From NCBI RefSeq assembly GCF_008801925.2, contig NZ_CP062803.1:3410001-3474000 (forward strand): a stretch of DNA of 64,000 bases, written 5' to 3'. This DNA is from Cupriavidus basilensis. Lineage in GTDB: Bacteria; Pseudomonadota; Gammaproteobacteria; Burkholderiales; Burkholderiaceae. Both the position numbers and the translations under genes were made by a program. The notes under the pieces are model-generated. The model did not search any database. It saw only the letters and a list, made by a program, of their open reading frames with translations, and was not told where the DNA came from. Within the stretch, counting starts at the first letter, position 1. The number at the start of each line of letters is the position of its first letter. Shown here one piece after another: positions 17,235-27,537 of the stretch.

Positions 17235-18065
17235 TTAGATCACATCCGCAAAGCTGGCCTCAGCCTTTCGAAAATATCGAACCCCGGTTATCAACAAAAC
17301 CAGGCCGATTGCCGCAGAAATCAGAACGCTTGGCCAGAAGATCTGAATATCCGAGCCGAGTATGCACCAACGAAATCCATCAATAATTCCAACCAGCGGA
17401 TTCAGGGAATACAACAACCGCCATTTCTCTGGAATCAACGTGGACGAATAGCCCACCGGGGATACATAGATACCCAGTTGCAAGAGAAATGGTATAAGAT
17501 GCCGGAAATCCCGATACCGGACGTTGAGTGCGGCTGCCCAAAGCCCGAGACCAAATGAGAACATCGCGGCCAGCGCCGTAAAAAGCGGCAGGAACAGGAT
17601 CCGCCAATCTGGAAAGTGGTTGTACCAAAGCATCATCCCAACGAGCAGAATGCCGGAGATGAAGAAGTCAACTAAGCTCACCAGCAGCGTACTGCATGGC
17701 ACAATAAGCCTTGGAAAGTAGACTTTTGACAGCAACTGCGAGTTGGTAACCAGGCTATTGCTGCAGTCGGTCAGTGCATTCGAAAAGAAGTACCACGGCA
17801 ACATCCCCGCAAATACGACTAGCGAATACGGCAACCCCCCCGAAGACAGGCCTGCGATCCGGCCAAACACGACCGTGAACACCAGCATTGTGAGCAGCGG
17901 CCGGATGAGAACCCAGCCGGCCCCTACCAGGGTCTGCTTATAGCGAACCAGAATGTCGCGCCAAGCGAGAAAGTATAACAATTCCCTGTGCTTGAAAAAA
18001 TCTGACCAATAATCCTTGGCGGCCCGCCCATTAGCGAGGAGGGTCACATTTTCTGTCGTACTCAT
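17235..18065 (-). CDS. wzm: O-antigen/polysaccharide ABC exporter permease
   Basis: This is a 276-residue inner-membrane protein with six hydrophobic segments of the ABC-2 polysaccharide exporter class (RfbA/Wzm/KpsM). Typical stretches are LAWRDILVRYKQTLVGAGW before helix 1, and YSLVVFAGMLPWYFF. The late segment LQLGIYVSPVGYSS precedes a NPLVGIIDGFRW loop. It is translated just before Wzt with a 3-base gap, so the two form one complex. The pair moves completed undecaprenyl-PP-glycan to the periplasm. Confidence 0.93.
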   Translation of the reverse strand: MSTTENVTLLANGRAAKDYWSDFFKHRELLYFLAWRDILVRYKQTLVGAGWVLIRPLLTMLVFTVVFGRIAGLSSGGLPYSLVVFAGMLPWYFFSNALTDCSNSLVTNSQLLSKVYFPRLIVPCSTLLVSLVDFFISGILLVGMMLWYNHFPDWRILFLPLFTALAAMFSFGLGLWAAALNVRYRDFRHLIPFLLQLGIYVSPVGYSSTLIPEKWRLLYSLNPLVGIIDGFRWCILGSDIQIFWPSVLISAAIGLVLLITGVRYFRKAEASFADVI

Positions 18066-18144
18066 AAAACTTCACCGTTAGCAATTCGCCGGACTCCGGA
18101 GGTTGGCACTGCAACACGGAGGCATACGAGGTATGGATTAGGCT

Positions 18145-19080
18145 CTACTTCGCGTAGTGCTCGACGAACCACTGATACGTCTCGGCAACACCATCGCGCA
18201 GCGCGATCCGCGCCTTCCAGCCCAGTGCACTCAGCCGGTCGACGTCCATCAATTTGCGCGGTGTACCATCGGGCTTGCTCAGGTCTTGCACGATCTTGCC
18301 GCGGAAGCCGACCACTTCGCCAACGAGTTGCCCGAGTTCGCGGATTGTGACGTCCTCGCCAACACCGACGTTGACAAACGCTTCATCTGAGTAGTTTTGC
18401 ATCAGGAAAACAGCTGCATCGCCAAGATCGTCCACATGCATGAATTCCCGACGCGGAGTGCCCGTACCCCACATCACGACTTCAGCATCCCCACGCTCCT
18501 TTGCTTCGTGGAACTTGCGCAGCAGCGCAGGCAGGACGTGCGAATTCTCCAGATTGAAGTTGTCGCCAGGCCCGTACAAGTTGGTCGGCATCAACGAGAT
18601 TGCATCGAAGCCATACTGCTTGCGGTACGCCTGGCACATCTTGATGCCAGCGATCTTGGCGATGGCGTACCACTCGTTGGTGGGCTCAAGCTCGCCGGTC
18701 AGCAGGCAGCTCTCAGGCATAGGCTGAGGCGCGAATTTCGGATAGATGCAGGACGAGCCAAGGAACAGAAGCTTGCTCGCGCCATTTGACCAGGCAGCGT
18801 GAATGACGTTAGTCTGGATCGCAAGGTTGTCGCGAATGAACTCTGCAGGATAAAGATTGTTGGCTTGGATGCCACCCACCTTGGCCGCCGCGAGAAATAC
18901 ATACTCAGGGCGTTCCGCGGCGAAGAAGGCATCCACGGCCGCCTGATTCGTCAGATCCAGCTCGGTGTGGGTACGCAGCAGCAAGTTGTCGCACCCCACG
19001 GCTTGCAGGCGTCGCACAATGGCGGAGCCCGCAAGCCCGCGATGGCCCGCCACGTAGATCTTGGCATGCGGATTCATCAT
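18145..19080 (-). CDS. fcl: GDP-L-fucose synthase
   Basis: This 311-residue bifunctional epimerase/reductase turns GDP-4-keto-6-deoxy-D-mannose into GDP-L-fucose using NADPH. The start at 19080 (or the adjacent ATG at 19077) places the GHRGLAGSA dinucleotide motif at residues 10-18. The family-specific [13 protein letters not shown] block and the catalytic YAIAK pair follow. The longer frame starting at 19242 would overlap gmd by over 150 bases and is rejected. It sits 7 bases after gmd, and its product is the donor for the GT11 enzyme encoded at 11898-12782. Confidence 0.94.
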   Translation of the reverse strand: MMNPHAKIYVAGHRGLAGSAIVRRLQAVGCDNLLLRTHTELDLTNQAAVDAFFAAERPEYVFLAAAKVGGIQANNLYPAEFIRDNLAIQTNVIHAAWSNGASKLLFLGSSCIYPKFAPQPMPESCLLTGELEPTNEWYAIAKIAGIKMCQAYRKQYGFDAISLMPTNLYGPGDNFNLENSHVLPALLRKFHEAKERGDAEVVMWGTGTPRREFMHVDDLGDAAVFLMQNYSDEAFVNVGVGEDVTIRELGQLVGEVVGFRGKIVQDLSKPDGTPRKLMDVDRLSALGWKARIALRDGVAETYQWFVEHYAK

Positions 19081-19087
19081 TGGGTGC

Positions 19088-20218
19088 TCACTCGTGATAG
19101 TTGAATGCCTTGAACCCGGCCTCTGTGACGAGGCTGTCGCGCTTGGCAAGCTTGAAGTCTTCCTCGACCATTTCCCGGACCAGTTCAGCAAAAGTGGTGC
19201 GGGGCGTCCAGCCAAGTTTTTCGCGCGCCTTGGTGGGGTCACCTAGCAGCGTTTCCACCTCGGCGGGGCGGAAGTAGCGCGGATCGACCGAGACAATCTT
19301 CTGCCCAGGCACTACCTTCAGCCCGGCGCTTGCGGTCTTTTCCTCGGCGACTGCCTCGACAATGCCGACCTCGTCGACGCCCTCGCCTTCGAAGCGAACC
19401 TTAATGCCAAGTTCGGAAGCAGCGGTGCGGACGAAATCGCGCACCGAGTACTGCACGCCGGTCGCGATGACGAAGTCTTCGGGTTGCTCCTGCTGGAGCA
19501 TCAGCCACTGCATCTCGACATAATCGCGGGCATGGCCCCAGTCACGCAAGCTGTTGAGATTGCCAAGATACAGGCAGTCTTGCAGGCCCAGCGCGATACG
19601 GGAAATGGCACGCGTAATCTTGCGCGTCACAAACGTCTCGCCGCGCAGCGGTGACTCGTGATTGAATAGAATGCCATTGCAGGCATAGATACCGTATGAC
19701 TCGCGATAGTTGACCGTGATCCAGTAGCCGTAAAGTTTGGCCACCGCATAGGGCGAGCGCGGATAGAACGGCGTGGTCTCCTTCTGCGGGATCTCCTGCA
19801 CCAGACCGTAGAGCTCGGATGTCGATGCCTGGTAAAAGCGAGTCTTCTTTTCAAGTCCCAGGATGCGAATCGCCTCCAGGAGCCGCAGAGCACCCAGGGC
19901 ATCGCCATTCGCCGTGTATTCCGGGCTCTCGAACGAAACCGCCACGTGGGACTGCGCGCCGAGGTTGTACAACTCATCCGGCTGCACCTGCTGGATGATG
20001 CGGATTAGATTGGTCGAATCGGTCAGGTCGCCGTAGTGCAGAATGAAATTCCGATGATCAACGTGCGGATCTTGATACAAATGATCGATGCGATCCGTGT
20101 TGAACAACGAAGCACGGCGCTTGATGCCATGGACTTCGTACCCCTTTGCAAGCAGCAATTCTGCCAGATAGGCGCCATCCTGCCCTGTAACACCTGTAAT
20201 AAGTGCGACCTTTTTCAT
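19088..20218 (-). CDS. gmd: GDP-mannose 4,6-dehydratase
   Basis: This 376-residue enzyme converts GDP-D-mannose into GDP-4-keto-6-deoxy-D-mannose, the first step to GDP-L-fucose. From the start at 20218 (MKKVALITG) the NADP motif [12 protein letters not shown] lies at 9-20. [25 protein letters not shown] and the catalytic pair in [12 protein letters not shown] follow in the usual order. The frame extends upstream to 20269, but those residues overlap the manC 3' end region and do not look like Gmd. Length is standard for the family. It stands between manC and fcl. Confidence 0.95.
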   Translation of the reverse strand: MKKVALITGVTGQDGAYLAELLLAKGYEVHGIKRRASLFNTDRIDHLYQDPHVDHRNFILHYGDLTDSTNLIRIIQQVQPDELYNLGAQSHVAVSFESPEYTANGDALGALRLLEAIRILGLEKKTRFYQASTSELYGLVQEIPQKETTPFYPRSPYAVAKLYGYWITVNYRESYGIYACNGILFNHESPLRGETFVTRKITRAISRIALGLQDCLYLGNLNSLRDWGHARDYVEMQWLMLQQEQPEDFVIATGVQYSVRDFVRTAASELGIKVRFEGEGVDEVGIVEAVAEEKTASAGLKVVPGQKIVSVDPRYFRPAEVETLLGDPTKAREKLGWTPRTTFAELVREMVEEDFKLAKRDSLVTEAGFKAFNYHE

Positions 20219-20234
20219 TTTGCATTCATCCTGT

Positions 20235-21650
20235 TTAAATTCGGCCATAGGAATCTTCGAAGCGAACAATATCGTCTTCTTCGAGATAGTCCCCGCACTG
20301 TACTTCGATCATGACCAAGGGCAATTTCCCTGGATTTTCCAGACGGTGGCGATTGCCAGCAGGGATATAGGTAGATTCATTGGTGTTGACTAATACTTCC
20401 CGCTCGCCATTGACCACTTTCGCCATCCCGCTGACAATGATCCAATGCTCGCTGCGGTGATAGTGCATCTGCAGCGACAGCGAGGCTCCCGGCTTCACCT
20501 CAATACGCTTGATCTTGAAGCGCGGTCCGCCTTCGAGCACCGTGTAGGTGCCCCAGGGCCGATGCACTTTGCGATGTATCCTGCTCGCGTCGTGGCCCCG
20601 CAAATTCAGTTGCCGAACGATCTCTTTGACGTCCTGTGCGTGACTCTTTTCCGCGATCAGTAAGGCGTCAGCGGTATCGACGACGATCAGGTCGCTCACC
20701 CCAACCAGTCCAACCATGCGATCTTCGCTGCGGACGTAGCAATTTGCCGCATCGTGCAGAAGCGCTTCACCTACGACACAGTTGCCACTGGCATCGGCCG
20801 CGGCCAGATCGCTGATCGCATTCCACGATCCTACATCGTTCCATCCGATATCGCAGGGCACGACGGCAACCGAAGCCGATTTCTCCATCAGCGCATAGTC
20901 GATAGAAATATTGGGTACTAATTCGAACGTATTGGCGTCGAGAGTGACCTGCGAAAGCTTCTCTCCCTGCATCCGGCTTGACTTAGCAAGGCACTCGCGA
21001 ACGGCTTGCAAAAGCTGGCACGCGTGCTTCTCCAACTGCGCGATGACCGTTCCCGCACGGAAACAGAAGATGCCCGCATTCCAGAAATAACGGCCCGTGG
21101 CAACGTATTCGACTGCCTTCTCCAGGGATGGCTTTTCCACAAATTGCTTGACCCGGAAGCCATCTGCCTCGATATAGCCATAGCCGGTTTCAGGTCCATC
21201 GGGATGGATACCCAGCGTCACCAAGTAACCGTCATTGGCCAGACGGCGTGCCTCGGCGATCGCCTCGGCGAATTTCGCCTGGTCAGCAATCAGGTGGTCG
21301 GCAGCCAGAATCAGCAGGATGGCATCCTCGCCATGGCGCTCGGCCACATGAAGCGCTGCGGCTGCAATAGCCGGCGACGTATTCCGGCCGCACGGCTCGA
21401 GAATATATGACGTTGGAATACCAGCCTGATTGATGTCGCGGTATTCATCCTCAGTCTTGAAAAATAATTCCCTATTTGTCACCGTGAGGACTTCAGCCAC
21501 ATCCGGCAATGCGGACGCACGCAGAAATGCCTTTTGCAAAAGGCTATGCTCGCCGGCGAGGCGAATGAAAGGCTTGGGATGCAGCTCCCGAGACACCGGC
21601 CATAGCCTTGTTCCCGCCCCTCCGGACAAAATAACTGGGATGAATGTCAT
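20235..21650 (-). CDS. manC: Mannose-1-phosphate guanylyltransferase / mannose-6-phosphate isomerase
   Basis: This 471-residue two-domain enzyme makes GDP-mannose and also isomerises fructose-6-phosphate to mannose-6-phosphate. The N-terminal nucleotidyltransferase has [13 protein letters not shown] and FVEKP motifs. The C-terminal cupin-type isomerase (about 350-471) has [16 protein letters not shown] and a [14 protein letters not shown] block. The ATG at 21650 is chosen; a TTG four codons upstream (21662) extends the frame but is less likely. It heads the manC-gmd-fcl group, and a 160-base gap upstream may hold the promoter. Confidence 0.94.
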   Translation of the reverse strand: MTFIPVILSGGAGTRLWPVSRELHPKPFIRLAGEHSLLQKAFLRASALPDVAEVLTVTNRELFFKTEDEYRDINQAGIPTSYILEPCGRNTSPAIAAAALHVAERHGEDAILLILAADHLIADQAKFAEAIAEARRLANDGYLVTLGIHPDGPETGYGYIEADGFRVKQFVEKPSLEKAVEYVATGRYFWNAGIFCFRAGTVIAQLEKHACQLLQAVRECLAKSSRMQGEKLSQVTLDANTFELVPNISIDYALMEKSASVAVVPCDIGWNDVGSWNAISDLAAADASGNCVVGEALLHDAANCYVRSEDRMVGLVGVSDLIVVDTADALLIAEKSHAQDVKEIVRQLNLRGHDASRIHRKVHRPWGTYTVLEGGPRFKIKRIEVKPGASLSLQMHYHRSEHWIIVSGMAKVVNGEREVLVNTNESTYIPAGNRHRLENPGKLPLVMIEVQCGDYLEEDDIVRFEDSYGRI

Positions 21651-21822
21651 TGAATTCGCCAAAACCGATGGTGGTGCTGACCCGGCCTAAATAAGCCGAG
21701 AACATAGTAATATTTTAACATATCGCATTGCAGTGAATAAGGACGCACATTTCACGCCTGCCTTACGATATTCAAAGTAGCGTGCCCGTCGCGCAGACTT
21801 CGCCACGGCATACTGGCATGTA
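21651..21822 (-). promoter_or_regulatory. AT-rich leader, possible promoter of manC-gmd-fcl
   Basis: This gap between the stop of the GT4 gene at 21823 and the manC start contains an AT-rich block at about 21700-21725. On the minus strand it reads TGTTAAAATATTACTATG. This could serve as a -10 region, but no convincing -35 partner was found. No terminator hairpin for the upstream rfb operon is obvious. Confidence 0.3.
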
Positions 21823-23016
21823 TTACGCAAACGACTGAACCACGCGCCGATAGTGCGCGATAACATTTCTTTCGTCGAAATCTGTTCTCATCTTTGCGCG
21901 ACCAGCGGCGCCCATCCGGCGCCACGAAGCAGGATCCCGCTTGATCATGGCTTCCATCTTGTTGGCCAGGTCCTCAGCGTCCCGATCGCGGCACAGGAAG
22001 CCGGTCTCGCCATCGTCGATGACATCGCGACATCCAGGCACCGCCGTTGCGATCACCGGGCGCTCCATCGCGCAAGCCTCCATGAGCGATCGCGGGACGC
22101 CCTCTCGATACGACGGCAGCACGACGCAATGCGCTGCCGCGATAGCGGGCCGGACATCGCTCACTGTCCCCAGATAGTCGATGACGCCCTCCGCCAACCA
22201 GGCATTGATCTGGCTGTCCGGGATGGCGCTTGGATTCGCGCCGCCGGCAGGCCCCAGCAACTCGCAGCGGACCTGCGAATGACGCGCTTTCAAGGCACGC
22301 GCCGCGTCGACGTATTCGCCGATGCCTTTGTCCCATAGCAAGCGGGCGATCAGCAGGAAGCGAAAGTTTCCGGATATGGGCGTATCGGCATCCGGGGGCA
22401 GTGCGTAGAAGTCCAGGTCGACGCCTTCTCCCGGCAAGATCCTGCACTTGCCCGGATCGACCAATCCCTCGGAAACGAACGCGCTACGATCCTCCTGATT
22501 GAGAAACCATACTTCACGGGAGAAGCGCAGCGCGACGCGATACAACATCTTGCTGACACGCGATACCACACCCGTGTTGATGAAAACGTAGCCAAGCCCG
22601 GTTGTGATGGCGATGGACCGGATACCCGCGAGCCGCGCCGCCAGCGAACCGTAAATGTTTGGCTTGATGGTGTAATGAAAGATCACGACGGGCCGAATCT
22701 TGCGATAAAGCACATGCAACGAGGCGATCAACCGCAGGTCCTGCAAGGGATTCCGGCCCTGCGCGGACATCTCCAGCGCGTGAAATATGCAGCCCATTGT
22801 CCGCAACGACGCCGCGTCCTCGTCCTCTGGTGCTGCCACGTGGACCTCGTAGCCGTCTTCGATCAACGCGGCAAGCACGCCCCTGCGGAACTGGTGCATG
22901 GACCATGCCGTATTGGCGCAAAAGAGGATCTTGCCGCGACACGCCAGGCGAGCGCTCCCCCGAGGGGTCACTTCCTCGTCGGGGCCTTCAAGTACCCGCA
23001 TACCTTCACTTGTCAC
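21823..23016 (-). CDS. Glycosyltransferase family 4 (GT-B fold)
   Basis: This 397-residue GT4 follows the dTDP-rhamnose genes. The N-terminal domain begins near residue 30 with KILFCANTAWSMHQFRRG, followed by the HYTIKPNIYGSLAARLAGI stretch seen in WbpX/CapM-like exopolysaccharide glycosyltransferases. TTGLGYVF, the donor-domain LLIARLLWDKGIGEY, and PSYREGVPRSLMEACA (EX7E) complete the pattern. A GTG at 23016 is chosen as start because GAGG lies 8 bases before it; an ATG at 23001 is the alternative. It is 9 bases after rfbC, so it is probably the last gene of the rfb operon. It may be a rhamnosyltransferase by context only. Confidence 0.84.
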   Translation of the reverse strand: MTSEGMRVLEGPDEEVTPRGSARLACRGKILFCANTAWSMHQFRRGVLAALIEDGYEVHVAAPEDEDAASLRTMGCIFHALEMSAQGRNPLQDLRLIASLHVLYRKIRPVVIFHYTIKPNIYGSLAARLAGIRSIAITTGLGYVFINTGVVSRVSKMLYRVALRFSREVWFLNQEDRSAFVSEGLVDPGKCRILPGEGVDLDFYALPPDADTPISGNFRFLLIARLLWDKGIGEYVDAARALKARHSQVRCELLGPAGGANPSAIPDSQINAWLAEGVIDYLGTVSDVRPAIAAAHCVVLPSYREGVPRSLMEACAMERPVIATAVPGCRDVIDDGETGFLCRDRDAEDLANKMEAMIKRDPASWRRMGAAGRAKMRTDFDERNVIAHYRRVVQSFA

Positions 23017-23025
23017 CGCCGCACC

Positions 23026-23577
23026 TCAGAACGGGTTCTCAGCATGACGCAATGCCGGTGCACTCGCGTCTCGTGCGTGCAAAATCAGATTCTGCTTAGT
23101 CGGCCACGCGATGCCGATATCGGGGTCGTTCCATGCAATCGCGCACTCATGTAGCTGATCGTAGAAATCCGTCATCTTGTACAGCACGTCGGCAAACTCG
23201 GAGGTCACCATAAATCCATGTGCAAAGCCTTCCGGCACCCATAGCTGCCGGCGATTCTCGGCTGACAGGCTCACGCCCACCCACTTACCAAACGTCGGGG
23301 ACTGCTTGCGGATATCGACCGCCACATCGAATACCTCGCCCGCCACAACGCGGACCAGCTTGCCCTGAGGGCGCCGCGTCTGGTAGTGAAGCCCGCGCAG
23401 CACATTTAGTACCGATCGAGAATGATTATCCTGGACAAACTCCCGCTGCAGACCCGTTGCCTGTTCGAACTCCCTAGCATTGAAGCTCTCAAAGAAAAAC
23501 CCACGCGAGTCTTGCAGCACCTTGGGCTCGATAATGAGCACATCGGGCAATGCAGTCGGGATGATAGTCAGCTTCAT
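23026..23577 (-). CDS. rfbC: dTDP-4-dehydrorhamnose 3,5-epimerase
   Basis: This 183-residue cupin enzyme is the third step of dTDP-L-rhamnose synthesis. Visible motifs are DSRGFFFESF, the catalytic His in VLRGLHYQ, GKWVGVSLSAENRRQLWVPEG broken by the usual loop, HGFMV, and the Tyr in VLYKMTDFY. Length is normal. It is separated by 6 bases from rfbA and followed by a GT4 gene. Confidence 0.95.
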   Translation of the reverse strand: MKLTIIPTALPDVLIIEPKVLQDSRGFFFESFNAREFEQATGLQREFVQDNHSRSVLNVLRGLHYQTRRPQGKLVRVVAGEVFDVAVDIRKQSPTFGKWVGVSLSAENRRQLWVPEGFAHGFMVTSEFADVLYKMTDFYDQLHECAIAWNDPDIGIAWPTKQNLILHARDASAPALRHAENPF

Positions 23578-23583
23578 GGCAGA

Positions 23584-24462
23584 TTACCTAGGCCGATCCG
23601 TAAGAATGCGCCGCAGGTACTGGCCATAGGAATTCTTCGAAAGTGGCTCCGCCAGCTCCTCGACTTGCTCCGCACTGATCCATTTGCTGCGAAACGCGAT
23701 CTCCTCGGGGCACGCTACCATCAGGCCCTGGCGATTCTGCACCGTCGCAATGAAACTGGCCGCTTCGAGCAGCGAGTCGTGCGTCCCGGTGTCCAGCCAG
23801 GCATAGCCGCGCCCGAGCACTTCCACATCGAGTTGCTGCATTTCCAGGTACCGCTTGTTGACGTCGGTAATCTCCAGCTCACCGCGCGCCGATGGCCGGA
23901 TTTCGGTTGCCAAGTCGCATACTTGGTTGTCATAGAAATACAAGCCCGTCACAGCGTAGTTGGACCGCGGTACAACGGGTTTTTCTTCCAGCGACAGCGC
24001 CCGAAATTCATCATCGAACTCCACCACGCCATACCGCTCGGGATCGTGTACGTGATAGGCAAAAATAGTGGCCCCCGCGGTTTGCGCGGACACTTGCTGC
24101 AGCTGCCGGATCAGGGCGTGGCCGTGAAAAATGTTGTCGCCCAGAATCAGTGCCGACGGATCATTACCCACAAAGTCGCGGCCAATAATGAAAGCCTGCG
24201 CCAAGCCGTCCGGCGTCGGTTGCACGGCGTACTGGAGGTTCAAGCCCCACTTCCTACCGTCGCCGAGCATGTCGGCGAAGCGCGGAGTGTCTTCCGGCGT
24301 GGAGATCACCAGAATGTCACGGATCCCTGCCAGCATCAGTGTAGACAATGGGTAGTAGATCATTGGCTTGTCATACACCGGCAGCAATTGCTTGGATACC
24401 GAGCGTGTGATTGGATACAGCCGCGTGCCGGAACCGCCGGCCAGGATGATGCCTTTGCGCAT
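23584..24462 (-). CDS. rfbA: Glucose-1-phosphate thymidylyltransferase
   Basis: This 292-residue enzyme makes dTDP-glucose from dTTP and glucose-1-phosphate. The start at 24462 ([10 protein letters not shown]) gives the standard N-terminus; the frame continues upstream to 24606 into rfbD, but that part is an overlap artefact. Motifs are [48 protein letters not shown] and FVEKP-like [20 protein letters not shown], all typical of RmlA. It sits between rfbD and rfbC in the rfbBDAC operon. Confidence 0.95.
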   Translation of the reverse strand: MRKGIILAGGSGTRLYPITRSVSKQLLPVYDKPMIYYPLSTLMLAGIRDILVISTPEDTPRFADMLGDGRKWGLNLQYAVQPTPDGLAQAFIIGRDFVGNDPSALILGDNIFHGHALIRQLQQVSAQTAGATIFAYHVHDPERYGVVEFDDEFRALSLEEKPVVPRSNYAVTGLYFYDNQVCDLATEIRPSARGELEITDVNKRYLEMQQLDVEVLGRGYAWLDTGTHDSLLEAASFIATVQNRQGLMVACPEEIAFRSKWISAEQVEELAEPLSKNSYGQYLRRILTDRPR

Positions 24463-24472
24463 GGTGCTGAGT

Positions 24473-25390
24473 TCAGGAAAGGATCTGGTCGAGCAGGAAA
24501 TGCATGCCCTGCTGCCAATCCGGAAGATGGATGTCGAAGGTCTCGCGCAGTTTGCTGGTGTCCAGGCGCGAGTTCGCGGGCCGCGGCACTGATAGTGGAT
24601 ACTCACAAGCCGGAATTGGGATGATTGCCGCTAGGTCCACCGTCAACTCTACGCCGAGCGATGCCGCATAGCGCAACACTTCAGTGGCGTAGGCATGCCA
24701 GCTAGCCTCGCCGGCTGCGGCCAGGTGGTAGATGCCCCCGACGAAGGCCGCACGGTCCCCCGCAAGCCAATGGCGCGCAACGATCTGCGCCGTCACGTCG
24801 GCAATCAATGCGGCCGAGGTCGGTGCACCGAACTGGTCGGCTACCACGCGCAGGCTGCCACGCTCTCGGCCGAGCTTGAGCATAGTCTTGGCGAAGTTGC
24901 CGCCATGGGCGCCCGCAACCCAACTGGTGCGCAGCACTAGAGCGGCGGCGCCAGATGCGGCGATAGCCTGCTCCCCGGCCAGCTTGCTCCTGCCATAGAC
25001 AGATTGCGGGCCGACCGCATCCGATTCGACGTATGGGCCAGCCTTGCGGCCGTCGAACACGTAGTCGCTCGAGTAATGCACCAGCAGACTATCCAGCCCC
25101 CTCGCCTCTTCAGCCAGCACACCTGCCGCCGTGCCGTTGACGGCAAACGCGGTTTCGGCGTCGGTCTCGGCCTTGTCCACCGCCGTGTAGGCGGCGGGAT
25201 TGACGATCACATCGGGCCGATACTGGCGGACCAGCTGGCGCAGCTCATCCAGGCGGGAGAGATCACAGGCGGCGCGGTCAAGCGCGATCACGTTACCGAG
25301 CGGAGCCAAGCTCCGGCGCAGCTCGAAACCGACCTGTCCGTTGCTTCCTGTTACAAGAAGGGTAGGAGCGCGATACGCCTTATGCGGCAT
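24473..25390 (-). CDS. rfbD: dTDP-4-dehydrorhamnose reductase
   Basis: This 305-residue NADPH-dependent reductase is the last step to dTDP-L-rhamnose. The start at 25390 (MPHKAYRAP) gives an 11-base overlap with the rfbB stop; a start at 25420 would lie deeper in rfb[15 protein letters not shown] is the dinucleotide-binding motif. SSDYVFDG and the catalytic YGRSKLAGE are the SDR active-site blocks. RTSWVAG and [17 protein letters not shown] are typical of RmlD. Confidence 0.95.
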   Translation of the reverse strand: MPHKAYRAPTLLVTGSNGQVGFELRRSLAPLGNVIALDRAACDLSRLDELRQLVRQYRPDVIVNPAAYTAVDKAETDAETAFAVNGTAAGVLAEEARGLDSLLVHYSSDYVFDGRKAGPYVESDAVGPQSVYGRSKLAGEQAIAASGAAALVLRTSWVAGAHGGNFAKTMLKLGRERGSLRVVADQFGAPTSAALIADVTAQIVARHWLAGDRAAFVGGIYHLAAAGEASWHAYATEVLRYAASLGVELTVDLAAIIPIPACEYPLSVPRPANSRLDTSKLRETFDIHLPDWQQGMHFLLDQILS

Positions 25391-26444
25391 ATTGCTTCGC
25401 AACCCAGTTCCGATATTCACCGGACATCACATCCTGAACCCAGGCTTGATTATCCAGGTACCACTGGACCGTCTTGCGCATGCCTGTCTCGAACGTCTCG
25501 GCCGGTTTCCAGCCGAGTTCGCGCTCGAGCTTGCGGGCATCAATTGCGTAGCGCCGGTCGTGGCCCGGGCGGTCCTTGACGAAGGTGATCTGGTCACGGA
25601 ACGAACCAGTCGCTTTGGGTCGCAGTTCATCGAGCAGGTCGCATAGCATGTGAACCACATCGAGATTGGTCTTTTCGTTCCAGCCACCCACGTTGTACGT
25701 TTCGCCCAGGCGGCCTCGCGCCAGGACTTCGCGGATGGCGGCGCAATGGTCGCCCACATATAGCCAGTCGCGCACGTTCATCCCGTCACCATAGACCGGC
25801 AAGGGCTTGCCGCCCAGTGCGTTGGCGATGATCAGGGGGATCAGCTTCTCGGGGAAGTGATAGGGGCCATAGTTGTTGGAGCAGTTGGTCGTAACGACCG
25901 GCAAGCCGTAAGTATGGTGATAGGCCCGCACCAGATGATCGGATGCCGCCTTCGATGCCGAATAGGGACTATTGGGGGCGTAGGCCGTAGTCTCGGAAAA
26001 CTGCGGCTCGCCCGCCTCAAGCGAACCGAAGACCTCGTCAGTGGAGACATGTAGGAAACGGAAAGCCACCTTGGCTTCGTCGCCGAGCGCGCTCCAGTAG
26101 GCGCGCACGGCTTCGAGCAGCGTGAAGGTGCCGACGATATTGGTCTGAATGAATTCGCCCGGGCCGTGAATGGAGCGGTCTACATGGCTCTCAGCAGCAA
26201 AGTGCACCACAGCGCGCGGCTTGTAAGTGGCCAGCAATTGGTCCATCGCAGCGCGATCACAGATGTCCGTTTGCGAGAAGATATGTCGAGCGTCGCCATC
26301 CAGCGAAGCAAGCGTCTTGCGATTGCCAGCGTACGTGAGCTTGTCGACATTGACAATGCCGTCGGTGCCGTCAGTGCCAAACCAGTTCAAGACGAAGTTG
26401 GCGCCGATGAACCCTGCACCGCCCGTAACGAGAATATGAGACAA
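25380..26444 (-). CDS. rfbB: dTDP-glucose 4,6-dehydratase
   Basis: This is a 354-residue extended SDR and the second step of the dTDP-L-rhamnose pathway. The frame is open to 26513, but homologous sequence begins only at [21 protein letters not shown] at 26444 with GGGAG 8 bases before it is the best start, so a non-ATG start is proposed. Motifs in order are GGAGFIG, the KLTYAG block, [19 protein letters not shown] and the catalytic [12 protein letters not shown], then NCSNNYGP and [11 protein letters not shown]. It is the first gene of the rfbBDAC-GT4 operon and is divergent from apaH. Confidence 0.94.
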   Translation of the reverse strand: MSHILVTGGAGFIGANFVLNWFGTDGTDGIVNVDKLTYAGNRKTLASLDGDARHIFSQTDICDRAAMDQLLATYKPRAVVHFAAESHVDRSIHGPGEFIQTNIVGTFTLLEAVRAYWSALGDEAKVAFRFLHVSTDEVFGSLEAGEPQFSETTAYAPNSPYSASKAASDHLVRAYHHTYGLPVVTTNCSNNYGPYHFPEKLIPLIIANALGGKPLPVYGDGMNVRDWLYVGDHCAAIREVLARGRLGETYNVGGWNEKTNLDVVHMLCDLLDELRPKATGSFRDQITFVKDRPGHDRRYAIDARKLERELGWKPAETFETGMRKTVQWYLDNQAWVQDVMSGEYRNWVAKQYAA

Positions 26445-26695
26445 AAGTTGTGCTCCCTGCCTATCGATATATTCCGAGGACCCGGCCAATGCCAAGCGCC
26501 CGCCTTGGTCCATCGTAGGGACAGCGGGATCTTAAGTACCTGCAGAAGTGCCGGTATTCTATCCGACCGAGGACGGGGACTTACCCGGAATGGGCATCTT
26601 TTTGTAGCCTGTTGTAACGTCCCACCGGAAATTTCAGCACAATATTGCCAATTCAAACTGTTTTACGTGTGTGATCAATCAGGCAGCTTATTTTT
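26445..26695. promoter_or_regulatory. Divergent promoter region between rfbB and apaH
   Basis: These 251 bases between two divergent genes hold no credible gene and must contain both promoters. The part next to apaH (about 26620-26700) is AT-rich and contains two TGATCAAT repeats at about 26670 and 26697. No confident -35/-10 pair could be fixed on either strand. Confidence 0.4.
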
Positions 26696-27532
26696 GTGAT
26701 CAATAATCATCATTATGCCATCGGCGACCTCCAGGGATGTGCAGGTTCCCTTGAAGAACTCGTCTTACAACACCTCCCCGCCGACAGCCAACTCCGCTTC
26801 GTAGGCGACCTGGTAAACCGCGGCCCCGCCTCCGCACGCACGCTGCGAACCGTGCGCCAGCTCGGCAAGCGCGCCGAGTCCGTGCTCGGCAACCACGACA
26901 TCCACCTGCTGGCTGTGGCCGCCGGCGTACGTAAAAGCGGCCGCAGCGACACTTTGGTTGATATCCTCGAAGCGCCAGATTGCGATGAATTGCTTACTTG
27001 GCTAAGGCATCGCCCCCTGGCCATCCACGAAGACAGCTTCCTGCTCGTGCACGCGGGCGTGCTTCCGCAATGGACCACAGAGCAGACAATGGCGCTGGCG
27101 GCGGAGGTCGAGCGCGAACTGCGCGGCCCGGGCTGGAAGGCGTTCCTGGCCGACATCTTCGGCAATGCGGCGGACCGGTGGGACCCGGCCTTGCGGGGCA
27201 TCGAACGTCACCGTGTCGTGATCAACGCCCTGACCCGCCTGCGCTTTTGCAACGTCGACGGCGTGATGGACCTCAAGACCAAGGAAGGCCCAGGCAGCAC
27301 GCCGGCTGGCTTCATGCCGTGGTTCGATGTGCCCGGACGGCGCACCGAAGACACCACGGTGGTATGCGGGCATTGGTCCACGCTCGGATTGGTGATGCGC
27401 CCCAACCTGATGGCGCTGGATACTGGATGTGTCTGGGGTGGCAAGCTCACCGCCGCACGCCTGGCGGCGGATCCGGCTGAACGCACGCTGATCCAGGTGG
27501 AGTGCCCGCAGTACTGCGATCCGCTGGCTTGA
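26696..27532 (+). CDS. apaH: Bis(5'-nucleosyl)-tetraphosphatase, symmetrical
   Basis: This 278-residue metallophosphatase cleaves Ap4A into two ADP. The metal-binding motifs are clear: YAIGDLQG (GD-x-x-G), FVGDLVNRGP (GDxVxRG), VLGNHDIHLL (GNHD), and later VHAGVLPQW and VVCGHWSTLG. CVWGGKLTAARL near the end is typical of ApaH. The frame opens with GTG at 26696, only seven codons before the first conserved residue, so no later start is plausible. It converges with the acyltransferase at 27538. Confidence 0.95.
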   Translation: MINNHHYAIGDLQGCAGSLEELVLQHLPADSQLRFVGDLVNRGPASARTLRTVRQLGKRAESVLGNHDIHLLAVAAGVRKSGRSDTLVDILEAPDCDELLTWLRHRPLAIHEDSFLLVHAGVLPQWTTEQTMALAAEVERELRGPGWKAFLADIFGNAADRWDPALRGIERHRVVINALTRLRFCNVDGVMDLKTKEGPGSTPAGFMPWFDVPGRRTEDTTVVCGHWSTLGLVMRPNLMALDTGCVWGGKLTAARLAADPAERTLIQVECPQYCDPLA

Positions 27533-27537
27533 GCCGA

